The notes beneath the pieces are model-generated. The model made no database searches and had not been told where the DNA came from. It saw only the letters and a program-made list of their open reading frames with translations. A DNA stretch of 64,000 bases from an uncultured Clostridia bacterium (GTDB lineage: Bacteria > Bacillota > Clostridia > TANB77 > CAG-508), in contig CAKOVK010000006.1 of NCBI GenBank assembly GCA_934121925.1, positions 1 through 64,000 of the forward strand, in the 5' to 3' direction. Positions 19,186 through 28,229 of the stretch are shown here, piece by piece. Both the position numbers and the translations under genes were made by a program. Every line of letters starts with the position of its first letter. Position 1 is the first letter of the stretch.

Positions 19186-19937
19186 TTATTTTCCTATAAA
19201 CATTTGTACATATATTTTTCCGTATTTTGGACTCTTTACAACCCCTATTCCTGTATAGTTGAAACTACTATTTAATATATTGGCTCTATGCCCTTCTGAA
19301 TTCATCCACGCATTTACAGCTCCACTGTTACTTGAATTTCCCGCAATATTTTCCCCTGCTGTCTTATAGCTTATTCCAAAGCTTTTCATCATATTAAATG
19401 GAGAGCCATATGTTGGTGATGTGTGCGAAAAATAGTTACTATCTACCATATCTTGTGCTTTTATTCTTGCAATGTTTTGCACTTCATCATCTATTTTTAA
19501 TGCTGATAAGCCATTTGCAACTCTTTTTGCATTTATCAAATCAAATATCTCCTGTTCATCAGCTGTAAGTTCACTTTTGGTAGTATTGTTTGCATTTGGC
19601 TTTGTTGTGCTAGAATTGTTCCCCGCACTTCCGAGTATTAGGATATATCAGTTTAATATATTTACTGCTAACTGCTCCAATATAATCATTATCTGTTTGT
19701 ACAATATACCAATCTCCTATTTTTGCAAATAAGCGTATATATTGGTTTTTATACACTTTTGTTACTATTCCAAAATTTGTTCCGTGGCCCTTGTCTTACA
19801 TTTAATGTAGTTGCTGTAACAAATCCTGTTGGCGTACTTACTGTTTGATAATTTTTCATAGCCGTACTGCTTGTTAATATACTAATACCAAATATAAAAA
19901 TAATAAAACATAAAAACATCTTTATCTTTAGTCTCAT
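19186..19937 (-). CDS. Secreted SH3b plus SCP/CAP domain protein, two CGG +1 sites
   Basis: An exported protein of the YkwD type: signal peptide (residues 1-27), a bacterial SH3 domain ('TTLNVRQGPGTNFGIV' onward, about 40-100) that binds cell wall, a Thr/Asn linker, and a CAP domain with 'DLINAKRVANGLSAL', 'YFSHTSPTYGS', 'AGENIAGN' and 'WMNSEGHRANIL'. The frame is broken twice at CGG (19782-19784 and 19631-19633). Without +1 reading there would be two fragments and an unexplained 200-base gap; with it the gene is one 249-residue protein. Confidence 0.88.
19630..19633 (-). other. CGGA +1 recoding site in the SCP gene (second)
   Basis: In-frame CGG follows ACT. +1 reading joins the SH3 part to the linker and CAP domain ('YPNTGSAGNNSS'). 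Confidence 0.85.
19781..19784 (-). other. CGGA +1 recoding site in the SCP gene (first)
   Basis: In-frame CGG follows CCA. The restored Gly completes 'NVRQGPGTNF', the hallmark of SH3b domains. Confidence 0.9.
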
Positions 19938-19992
19938 AAAAAATCAACTCCTAATAATAGTTTTAGCTATTTTTAGGAGTTTATACAAAAAT

Positions 19993-20421
19993 TTATTTAA
20001 TTTCGCTTTGTTTAAAAAATTGTACAAAATTTATCATTGGAACTATAATGTTCGGCATTCCGCTTATTGCTGTGTTTGTATGTATATATGCCCTAATAAG
20101 ATGTGAAAGTGTTGTTGCTCCATTTATTTTTAGCATTTCTTCAAAATCACTCTTTTTCAATTTAGCATTTCCACTAAAAAGCCCTCTCATCACTATTTGT
20201 ATTTGTGCCATGCTTTTTTCTTTTGAAATTATTTCTAAAGTATTTGATAACTCAATTTCGCCAATTAACATGTCCTCTTTAGTTGTTATTCTAACTATTC
20301 CAAATCCTATTTGCCCATTTATCTTTGTATCCATATTTTCTGTTATTTTTCCGCTTGTTTTCAGGCTATATTCCTTTACATAGTTATCCAACATTTGAAA
20401 TTGAGCTTGTATGTTTTTCAT
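19993..20421 (-). CDS. SecB-like chaperone of a TAC module
   Basis: A 142-residue protein related to the export chaperone SecB: the C-terminal part 'INGATTLSHLIRAYIHTNT' and 'PNIIVPMINFVQFF' matches the SecB pattern ending in 'P-INF..L'. In toxin-antitoxin-chaperone modules such a SecB protects and folds the antitoxin. The start chosen is MKNIQAQF at 20421 with AGGAAGG upstream; it overlaps the antitoxin gene end by 38 bases. Gene order toxin, antitoxin, SecB is the classic TAC order. A housekeeping SecB is not expected in a Gram-positive. Confidence 0.82.
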   Translation of the reverse strand: MKNIQAQFQMLDNYVKEYSLKTSGKITENMDTKINGQIGFGIVRITTKEDMLIGEIELSNTLEIISKEKSMAQIQIVMRGLFSGNAKLKKSDFEEMLKINGATTLSHLIRAYIHTNTAISGMPNIIVPMINFVQFFKQSEIK

Positions 20422-20890
20422 AACAATCTTTTCCTTCCTCATCAAATTTTATTTTTATTATATTAGAATCGCTTATAGTTTCAAAAGAATAATTCTGTGA
20501 AATAGATTCTTTTGACTTTATTTTTGCTTGATATTTACTAATAGATATTTTACACAAGTTAGCTTTTATTTCATCTAAAATATCAATAAACATTTTTGAA
20601 GAATTTTTTAATTTTCTAGATATATTATAAATTGTTTTGAATGTAGGGTTATAATCTCCACTTTCTAATTTGGAAATCATTGTTTGATTTACTTTCAACT
20701 TTTTTGCAAGTTCCTTCTGGGTTAAATGGTTCTCTTTTCTATAATTTATTATTGCTTTTGATATAGTAAATAGTACTTCTTCAAATTCTAATATTCCATC
20801 AATTTCTGACATATCTTCTGATATATCAAAATCATCTGGATTAAACAGTTTTTTATAATCAATTTCCATCTTTATCACCTCAATTTCCAA
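20384..20890 (-). CDS. HigA-type antitoxin with HTH and C-terminal extension
   Basis: A 168-residue Xre-family repressor: helix-turn-helix 'LTQKELAKKLKVNQTMISKLESGDYNPTF' region at about 55-85 and a 60-residue C-terminal tail rich in Ile, Ser and Lys. In TAC modules the tail is the chaperone-addiction segment bound by SecB. It overlaps the toxin gene by 11 bases and the SecB gene by 38, so the three are translationally coupled. It probably binds the 32-base palindrome upstream of the toxin gene. Confidence 0.82.
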   Translation of the reverse strand: MEIEVIKMEIDYKKLFNPDDFDISEDMSEIDGILEFEEVLFTISKAIINYRKENHLTQKELAKKLKVNQTMISKLESGDYNPTFKTIYNISRKLKNSSKMFIDILDEIKANLCKISISKYQAKIKSKESISQNYSFETISDSNIIKIKFDEEGKDCYEKHTSSISNVG

Positions 20891-21299
20891 TAGTATTTAA
20901 ATATATTCTTATTGCTCTGTTAATATTATCTTTATATGAATTTTTTCCTTTTGTTTTATCTCCATCTTCATTAAAAGCACATAATAAAATAGTCTTTTGC
21001 ATAGTATTTTCATTTTCTATTACATATATACATTTTAAATTTGAATTTTCCCTATATTCATATCTATATAATGCTTTTCCTTTTAACAATTCTTTTTGTG
21101 GTTTATTAAGACTTAATCTTTCATATCTGTTATACTCTTCGAAATTCTTTCTTCTAATATCTCTATAAAAATTTCTTACAAATTTTTTCACATTAGTTAA
21201 TACTAGCTTCGTAATATCTTTTTCGAACTCTTCTGTTGCATATATATTATTTACTTTGAGGCTCTTTAGCATTTCTATTATATCATTTTCGTAATTCAT
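20880..21299 (-). CDS. HigB/RelE-like toxin of the TAC module
   Basis: A 139-residue basic protein placed first in the TAC operon. The core 'GKALYRYEYRENSNLKCIYVIENE' and 'ILLCAFNEDGDKTK' follows the HigB/RelE beta-sheet pattern ('R..Y.......L...F.K'). HigB-type toxins cleave mRNA on the ribosome. Sequence similarity is weak and the call rests partly on operon order. Confidence 0.7.
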   Translation of the reverse strand: MNYENDIIEMLKSLKVNNIYATEEFEKDITKLVLTNVKKFVRNFYRDIRRKNFEEYNRYERLSLNKPQKELLKGKALYRYEYRENSNLKCIYVIENENTMQKTILLCAFNEDGDKTKGKNSYKDNINRAIRIYLNTIGN

Positions 21300-21325
21300 T
21301 CACTTCTCCCAAAGCCTATTTGCAC

Positions 21326-21357
21326 GCTATAATATTACTTATAAGTAATATTATAGC
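21326..21357. promoter_or_regulatory. Perfect 32-base palindrome, TAC operator-promoter
   Basis: A perfect palindrome centred on TTATAA, 27 bases before the toxin start. It contains TATAAT on both strands, so repressor binding would cover the -10 element. It is the expected site for the HigA-type antitoxin. Confidence 0.8.
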
Positions 21358-21498
21358 ATATTTTTCTAATATTTCAAGAAAAACTTTTCGACAAAATCTT
21401 ACAAACAAGCTAAATATTTTTTATATTATAAATTATATTTATCACGTAAATATATTATTTGCAAGAAAATTCGTTTGCCTTGTTTCGACATAAATTTT

Positions 21499-21545
21499 AG
21501 AGGTAATTAATTCTTTCTCTAGAACTCATTACCTCTATTTTTTTA
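21499..21545 (+). terminator. Hairpin with T-run between TAC module and T4SS locus
   Basis: AGAGGTAAT and ATTACCTCT lie 20 bases apart, followed on the plus strand by ATTTTTTTT. On the minus strand, where the T4SS operon ends, the T-run is absent, so its direction of action is unclear. Confidence 0.4.
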
Positions 21546-21570
21546 TAATTATTGTACCTCTTATCTTATT

Positions 21571-22911
21571 TTATTCGCCTCTTTTTCTTGGGCCTTGGTC
21601 TGGAGTTCTTCCACCTTGGTCTCTTTCAGAACTTTTTTGTACTCTTTCAACTGCTTCCTCATATGAAATCGAGTCATTTTCCATTAATAACTCTACTATT
21701 TTTTCAGCTTGTTTATCTATTTTATCGTCTATATAATCTAAGTATCCTGGCATTGCACCTTTCATTTTTTCTTTTATGTCCATTCTTTTGTATAAGTCTT
21801 CTTTTATTTGTTCTTTTGTTAATCTTATATTTTGTTCTCTATTTCCTTCTATTTCATACTCTTGTACTCCTTTTTCTTTTGAAGGAACCCCTCTTTTTTC
21901 AAAATTTTCTGCTCTTTCATATTCATCTGCTTTTCTAGATAAGTCTTGAGAAGAATTATTTCTATGGTCTAAAAATTCTCTAGCATCTGCTGATTCTTGT
22001 ATAGTGTTTTTTCCTTCTGCTTCTGGTACCATAATTCCCCAATACTGTTTTTGATCTCCTGCTTGTTGTCTACAATAAACTAATTCAGTTTGTCCATGTT
22101 CATTTCTTGTTACTGCATATGCTGTTTTAGAATCTATTTTAAATACAGATAATGGTTTAATTTCTTCTATTTTTTCTCCTGTCACTTTTTTTATTGTAAT
22201 ATCTGGATTTTTTCCGCCTGTTTGTTTCTCTTGTTCACTTTTTATTTCTTCTTTTTTTCCTTCATTATCTTTTCCTATTGCTTTCCAAGAATATGGGTCT
22301 TTTCCTCTCATTATATATACATCTTCATATTTTTTATCAAATTCAGTCACTTTTGAAAAAGTCTCATGCTCTGTAACCTTCTCGTTATCATCTCTTTTTA
22401 TATGTATAACATCTTTTGAACTAATATTATATTCTTGTGCAATTTCTTCTATGTCCTTATCTTTATCATCTTCTAAATCTGGTTTTTCTTCATCTTCCTC
22501 TTTTTCTTCTTTTTCATCATCTGTGTTCTTATCTTCTTCGCTATTTTCTTTCTCTTCTTTTTCTTTCTCAAGCTCTTTTAAATATTCAATGTCTGGAAGT
22601 CCTAAGTCTTCGTATTTTGCAACTGGTCTTTTTCCGCTTTCTAGCACTTTTTTAATATTTTTTAATTCTTCTATATTATATGAAAATTCTTCATCTTTAT
22701 TTACAGTTGCTATTTGCTTTCCAAATAAGCTTATTTGATAAACCTCTTTTTCTTTCTTTACATCTATATTAATGTCAGTTCCTTCAATAGTAATTGTTGC
22801 ATTGTCATTTTCCATTTCATTTATTATTTGCATTATTACTTGCTCAAATTGTTCTTTTATTTTTTCCTCTTTTGCAAAATCTTTTCCTTCCATTCCTTCA
22901 TTTTCTGCCAT
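21571..22911 (-). CDS. Acidic protein of the T4SS locus, unknown function
   Basis: A 446-residue soluble protein with no signal peptide. Residues 1-110 form a mixed domain, 115-170 are a run of Glu, Asp and Lys, 170-320 a domain with 'KPLSVFKIDSKTAYAVTR' and 'YWGIMVPEAEG', and the C-terminus is helical with 'YLDYIDDKIDKQAEKIVELL' and an Arg/Gly-rich end. It is the last gene of the T4SS operon, 16 bases after the previous one. I recognise no family; a cytoplasmic accessory or substrate role is inference. Confidence 0.65.
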   Translation of the reverse strand: MAENEGMEGKDFAKEEKIKEQFEQVIMQIINEMENDNATITIEGTDINIDVKKEKEVYQISLFGKQIATVNKDEEFSYNIEELKNIKKVLESGKRPVAKYEDLGLPDIEYLKELEKEKEEKENSEEDKNTDDEKEEKEEDEEKPDLEDDKDKDIEEIAQEYNISSKDVIHIKRDDNEKVTEHETFSKVTEFDKKYEDVYIMRGKDPYSWKAIGKDNEGKKEEIKSEQEKQTGGKNPDITIKKVTGEKIEEIKPLSVFKIDSKTAYAVTRNEHGQTELVYCRQQAGDQKQYWGIMVPEAEGKNTIQESADAREFLDHRNNSSQDLSRKADEYERAENFEKRGVPSKEKGVQEYEIEGNREQNIRLTKEQIKEDLYKRMDIKEKMKGAMPGYLDYIDDKIDKQAEKIVELLMENDSISYEEAVERVQKSSERDQGGRTPDQGPRKRGE

Positions 22912-22926
22912 AGTATAACCTCCTTT

Positions 22927-24237
22927 TTAATTAACATTGAATGACATTTCGAAATCTGTTCCTTCATTTAGTTTCATAATTATTGTCTTTTCAATACTTT
23001 CGTTTTCATTATTTGCATTACTAATTCTTACATTGTATATGTATATTCCATTTTGTTCTTCAAATCTTTCATATGTAACTTCATTATTTTCGAAAAAGTT
23101 ATTTTTTATATAGTTTTCAAAGCTTTCTTGAGATTTAAAGTATTTTTGCTTAAATTCAGATGATAATAGGTTATATAAGTAATAATAGCTTTTGTCATTT
23201 ATCCCTAATATAAACTTATTAACATTTACTATTACTTTTTGTTTTTCATCCATTTTATAATACTGTTCAATAAAATCTTCATTTGGTATAACATAATTAT
23301 CTAAAATCACTTTATATCTTAAAACTCCATCTTTTTCTATAAAATAATAATAGTTATCTTTTTCATCTTTGCAAATATATATTTTTTCTCCATCTCTCGA
23401 CATTTCTGTTTTGTATTCTTTTATATCTGCTGTAAAATATTCTATTTTTTTACTTTTAACATATTCTTCAAAATCATCTATATTTTTAAATTTTGCTTTT
23501 GAATATTCTTCATCTAATATTCCATATGCAGACTCTTCATCATATATTAGCTTGTTTTTATAATTCTTAAAGTAATTTTTAGCCATTTCCTCATTGGAAA
23601 CTTTTAAATATTTAAATGAATTACCTCCTCTATCCTCTATTTTATCAACAGCTAAACTCACTGTATCTCCAATTTTCAATTTATCATAGCCTTTCTTTTT
23701 CATATATTCATAATTATATATATTAAACCTTTCATTTACATTATCTAATTCAATCATTAAATTAAGTTCTTTTTTTTCCATATCTACTACATTATAATAA
23801 TTTCCATATATAAAATATAAATTAACATATTCTCTATCTATAGAATATATTTCACTTGTTTCAAATTCATAATATCCTAAAGTTTCTTCTAAGCTCTTTA
23901 TTCCCACGATGTCTAATATATTATTTTCATTTATATTGTTTTCACTTACATAATTTCTGTCAAACATTTTAATTAATATTTCACTGTTATTTGAAGAGGC
24001 AGCATCTATATATCTATTTATTATACTTATAATAGTATAATATGTATTGCAATCTTTTTCATATGCTAATTTATTCTTTCCTGTTTCATCTAATTGAATA
24101 TAATCTTCTATATTTGCTGAATCCAAAGAATAGTCGTTTTTGTTAATATTATTCTTATTTAACATTACATAGAGAATAATCACAATAATTAATAATACCA
24201 TTAAAAAAACTATCATAGATCTTAATTTTTTTTTCAT
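22927..24237 (-). CDS. Membrane-anchored extracellular protein of the T4SS locus
   Basis: One N-terminal membrane segment (about residues 8-27, 'IVFLMVLLIIVIILYVML') and about 400 extracellular residues rich in Asn, Tyr and Lys. A stretch near the C-terminus ('YNLLSSEFKQKYFKSQESFENYIKNN') resembles 'YKLISNECKEKLYPTLEDFINNYYN' in the gene at 27280, so the two share a domain. Similar single-pass, outward-facing proteins occur in Gram-positive conjugation loci (TcpC/VirB8-like). The family is not certain. Confidence 0.65.
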   Translation of the reverse strand: MKKKLRSMIVFLMVLLIIVIILYVMLNKNNINKNDYSLDSANIEDYIQLDETGKNKLAYEKDCNTYYTIISIINRYIDAASSNNSEILIKMFDRNYVSENNINENNILDIVGIKSLEETLGYYEFETSEIYSIDREYVNLYFIYGNYYNVVDMEKKELNLMIELDNVNERFNIYNYEYMKKKGYDKLKIGDTVSLAVDKIEDRGGNSFKYLKVSNEEMAKNYFKNYKNKLIYDEESAYGILDEEYSKAKFKNIDDFEEYVKSKKIEYFTADIKEYKTEMSRDGEKIYICKDEKDNYYYFIEKDGVLRYKVILDNYVIPNEDFIEQYYKMDEKQKVIVNVNKFILGINDKSYYYLYNLLSSEFKQKYFKSQESFENYIKNNFFENNEVTYERFEEQNGIYIYNVRISNANNENESIEKTIIMKLNEGTDFEMSFNVN

Positions 24238-24258
24238 AATTTACCTCTTAAATATATT

Positions 24259-27200
24259 TTATTTTGGTCTGTCCAAATACACATAGCCTAACAAGCTATA
24301 TCCCCACATACTTTTCATCTCTTCTATAGAAAGTGTTGTAATTCCAAACCAGCTTTTTCCTCCGCCGGCATGGCTAATATATGCCTTTTTATTAATGTTA
24401 TCTACTGCTTCCACATACGCAACATGCCCTGCATTGTTCCCATCTTTCCAAACGACTATAGAGTTTGCTCTTGGTTCTAATCCACAATCAAAATATTTCT
24501 TTCCTCCATCTGTTGATGCATCATACCAGTTTCTAGCATTGTTTTTAGTTCCTGGCCACTTTTTGTACTTAGTTCCATTTATCTCTAAAAATTGATTTGC
24601 TCTTCCATATACATACCATGTACATTGAAATCTATATCCTGCACTAGTAAACCAGTTATTTTGGCTGTTCCACCATTTTGCAAAAGGTCCACTTTGTTTT
24701 TCGTAAGTTCTTGTATGTATTTTTGTATTAAGTAAATCAAATGTCAACCAATTTTCTAGTTTGTTAATCTCCCCTTCGTTTACGCTTCCATCTTGATTAT
24801 ATAAATTTATATTATTTGTAATTCCGCTATCTATGTCAATATTAGTCGTTCCTTTATAATATTCATCTATTCCATGTCCAGTTCCATTTTTTATATCATA
24901 TCCAAAATATCCAGTTTGAAATAAACACCACTCTGACTTTCTTCTATTTTCCCATCCTATTGGATGTGTACCACTAGATGCATAATTTAGCCATGTCATA
25001 TAATTTGTAAATAATCCATTTGAGAAATCTGTTTTTTTATAATCACCATAATAATCATCATTATTCACACTTTTATAATATTTGTTATATGCTGAATTGA
25101 AATTTTCTTCTGATGGATATTTAAATGTTCTCGTAGCACGTTCTAATCCTCCTGCAACGCCGTAATTATAACATCTGCTCATAAGTGCATAAATCTGATA
25201 CTGCGTAAGATTTAAACTTGATGTTTTAGTAATTACACTGTTTTGTACATTACTTATTTCATCTGCCTCTATCTGATTTACTATTTCTACTGGAATCAAA
25301 TCTCCTTCATTTGTACTATACCCTAACAATCTTATAGTTCTTCCATGTGTTGCTATGTCTACACCATATCCTACAGCTAACCCACCACCGCCGGTCTGGC
25401 AAAACTTTATAACATTCAATTCCTTTGTCATTTTTATATACAGGTGCCTCTGCTCCAGCTTCCCATGATCTTAAATATCTTACAAATTGCTTAAACGAAT
25501 TTGCAGATCCTGCTGTTTCCAAATTTTTTATTTCCATTACATCTAAAATATCATTTAAATCATCTTCTGTTACTCCATAATCTACACTAGTACATACATA
25601 TAGTAAATATTTCATAATTGAGACATAATCTACAGTCGATTGAGTTTCTTCTAACATTTCAAATAGCCATGAAGAAACATTTTCTAACTGTGCTTCTGTT
25701 TTAGGGTGTTTGTCATATATCTCTTTAAAGCTTTTTCCTATATTTTCTACTGTTTTTGTTCCTGCCTCATATTTATATTCTTCTGTTTTTGTTTTATTTG
25801 ATGCTATTCTACCTGTTCTTATTAAATGCCCTTGTTTTTTTGCATTTATTATTGTACAACTTATTATTTTTTCAACTTCTCTGCTAGGTGGTAGAATATT
25901 TTTACTATATCCTTGTTTAGATTTTTTAAATTTTTGTATATCTTTGTCTGTAGAAGGTAAAGATATTTTCTCTTCTTCTAAATCCATTTCTTCTGGTTCA
26001 AATTCTGTTTGTCCTAGATCTTCAACCGGCTCACTCCCTGTAGGTGGTTTGTATATGTATTTATTTGATATATCACCTAACCAAGATTTAACTGATGTTA
26101 ACCCTACTACATAACTATTATCTTTTGTTACTGTTGTCGTTTTTAATGTATAGTTTATCTGTTTTTCTTCTGATACTGGACTTACTTCTTCTTCAGCAAA
26201 GTTATCGGTATAATTATTTGTATTTTCTACTCCTTTAATTATATCTTTTATTGTAATTTTGGTATCTGTTTTATAATCTGCCCATTTTTTATAGGTAGTT
26301 TTTTCTTCTGTTTCTTCTAGTACTGTTGTGGTTATCACTTTTGTATTATCATATACAGTAAGCTCTATTGTACTATCAAATGCTAAATCTGCTAAATCAT
26401 TAACAAAATCTGTATCTTCTGTATTGATTAATAAAGATAACACTAATTCAAAAGGAATTGTATGTATTCCAATCATATTTCTATAGTTTATAGAAGTTTC
26501 CGTTATATTTATTTGTTCTCCTGTGTTTTTATATTGCTCTTTAATATCATCTGGCATATCTCCGTCTATTTCATATTTTGTTTCTATAGAACTCCAATTA
26601 GCAACAATTATATTTCCATCCTTAATACTGAAATAATTTAAAGCTTTCTCATCTTTAATATTAGTAAAATCCTCATATGGCTTATATGTTAAATTAATTA
26701 TATTCCCATCTGTCTTTCCTCTTTTTATAGTTATTACACCTTGAATATCTTCACTATCTATGTCTGTATTATCAACATCTTCTCCTAAATTTGGGTAAGT
26801 TGTCGCCCATTCTGCCTTTAAACATTTATATAGGCATTCTATCTCTTCATCAGTAAAATCTTCAAAATTCATATCATTATCTTCTAGGATTTCTTGTAAT
26901 GCTTCTTTCCCTGTAACTTCTTTTCCTTCATTATTTTTATATTTTATTTTATACTTTCCATTTTCCATTGCCAAAACTGTATTCAATGCTTCATTTCCAA
27001 TTGCTTTTTCTTTTACTGTTGCTGCTTTTGCTTTAGTATCTAAATCATTAAAGTACACGGCTGCTGCTAAAAAAACTGTTGCTAGTATACTACTAGCTAG
27101 AACAACTAATATAAGAATTGCTATTCCCTTTGCTCCCAATACTGTTACAATTTTTTTAATTATTTCCTTTTTAGCTTTATCTTTTGCTGCTTCAGAAAAC

Positions 27201-27262
27201 TTATTTACAGTATTTTTCATTTTTTCCTTATATTGTTTGTCCTCTTCATTCATTTTTTTCAC
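24259..27262 (-). CDS. T4SS cell-wall hydrolase: lysozyme-like plus CHAP, one CGG +1 site
   Basis: A 1000-residue membrane-anchored hydrolase that would open peptidoglycan for the secretion channel. Membrane segment about 43-70; a long extracellular stretch; a lysozyme-like domain from about 600 with 'RSWEAGAEAPVYKNDKG' (probable catalytic Glu) and 'AVGYGVDIATHG'; a C-terminal CHAP amidase/endopeptidase with 'CTWYVYGRANQF' and 'GHVAYVEAV'. The frame breaks inside the lysozyme domain at CGG (25391-25393); CGGC as Gly gives 'VLPDGGGGLAVGYGVD'. Two enzyme domains in one protein recall CwlT and PrgK. Confidence 0.85.
25390..25393 (-). other. CGGC +1 recoding site in the lysozyme-CHAP gene
   Basis: In-frame CGG follows GAC. 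The zero frame reads CGG CGG TGG TGG and ends some 25 codons later; +1 gives a Gly run leading into the lysozyme motif. Confidence 0.88.
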
Positions 27263-27279
27263 CTCTTTTAGCTTAGCAT

Positions 27280-28218
27280 TTATAATCCTATTTCAATTCT
27301 AGTTCTATTTTCAAAATCATCTTTATTTTCACTGTTTCTGTAAGCATCGTAATCTAATATTATATCTGAAAATACAATTCTTTCTATTTTTCTTTCTGTT
27401 GAATATTTCTTGTTAAATTTTATACTTATTTTCTTTTTACCTTTTACTCTCAATTCTTCTTTTACCATTTCATGGTTATACGCATAATAATGTAAATTTT
27501 CTTCATCTTCTAAATACATATTATCTGTTTTTTCTAAAAGATCTAATATTATAGAATTTTTAGTTTTATTTTCTACTTCTATATTATATATTTCGTACTC
27601 CATATAAACATCTTTGCTTAGAGCTACAATTTTTAATTCTGATGTTTCTTTGGATTTGTTTATTTCCACACTTCCAACATAATTATTTATATTTAGCTTA
27701 TATACGTTGTCCTCTTTTGCAATTGTATAATAGTCTTCTATTGACGCAGAATTTACATTTCCACTTGCTAAAATATCTTCTTTTAGGTTAACTTTATATG
27801 TATAATAATTTCCACTAGATATCCACAATTGGATACTATATGTTTTTTTATTTTCAAATATTCTGTTATAATAATTATTTATAAAATCTTCTAATGTTGG
27901 ATATAGTTTTTCTTTGCATTCGTTTGATATTAGCTTGTATGCTTCTTCTGCATTTTTATTATTACAAAGCTCAATAAACTCATCAATTATATTGGAAAAT
28001 TCATCACTTTCCTTATCCTCTATATTTTTTTCTGATATAACTGAATATTTTTTATTGTTATAAGTAGTAGTATTGTTAGTACTACTACTTACATCTTTCT
28101 TGTTATTTTTTGCATATTGGTTAAGTGCTTGTGGTATACTGATAATTATAATAGAAATTACTACTACTAACCAAAAGGTTTTTCTATTTCTGTTATACCA
28201 TCTTATAAATCTATTCAT
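27280..28218 (-). CDS. Second membrane-anchored extracellular T4SS protein
   Basis: 312 residues: basic N-terminus, membrane segment at about 13-30 ('TFWLVVVISIIIISIPQAL'), a Ser/Thr/Asn linker, then an NTF2-like or TcpC-like domain ('ISNECKEKLYPTLEDFINNYYNR') and a second beta-rich domain. It shares the first domain with the gene at 22927. It lies between the VirB6-like and hydrolase genes with short gaps, so it is part of the same operon. Function is inferred from context only. Confidence 0.65.
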   Translation of the reverse strand: MNRFIRWYNRNRKTFWLVVVISIIIISIPQALNQYAKNNKKDVSSSTNNTTTYNNKKYSVISEKNIEDKESDEFSNIIDEFIELCNNKNAEEAYKLISNECKEKLYPTLEDFINNYYNRIFENKKTYSIQLWISSGNYYTYKVNLKEDILASGNVNSASIEDYYTIAKEDNVYKLNINNYVGSVEINKSKETSELKIVALSKDVYMEYEIYNIEVENKTKNSIILDLLEKTDNMYLEDEENLHYYAYNHEMVKEELRVKGKKKISIKFNKKYSTERKIERIVFSDIILDYDAYRNSENKDDFENRTRIEIGL

Positions 28219-28229
28219 TCTTTATTCTC

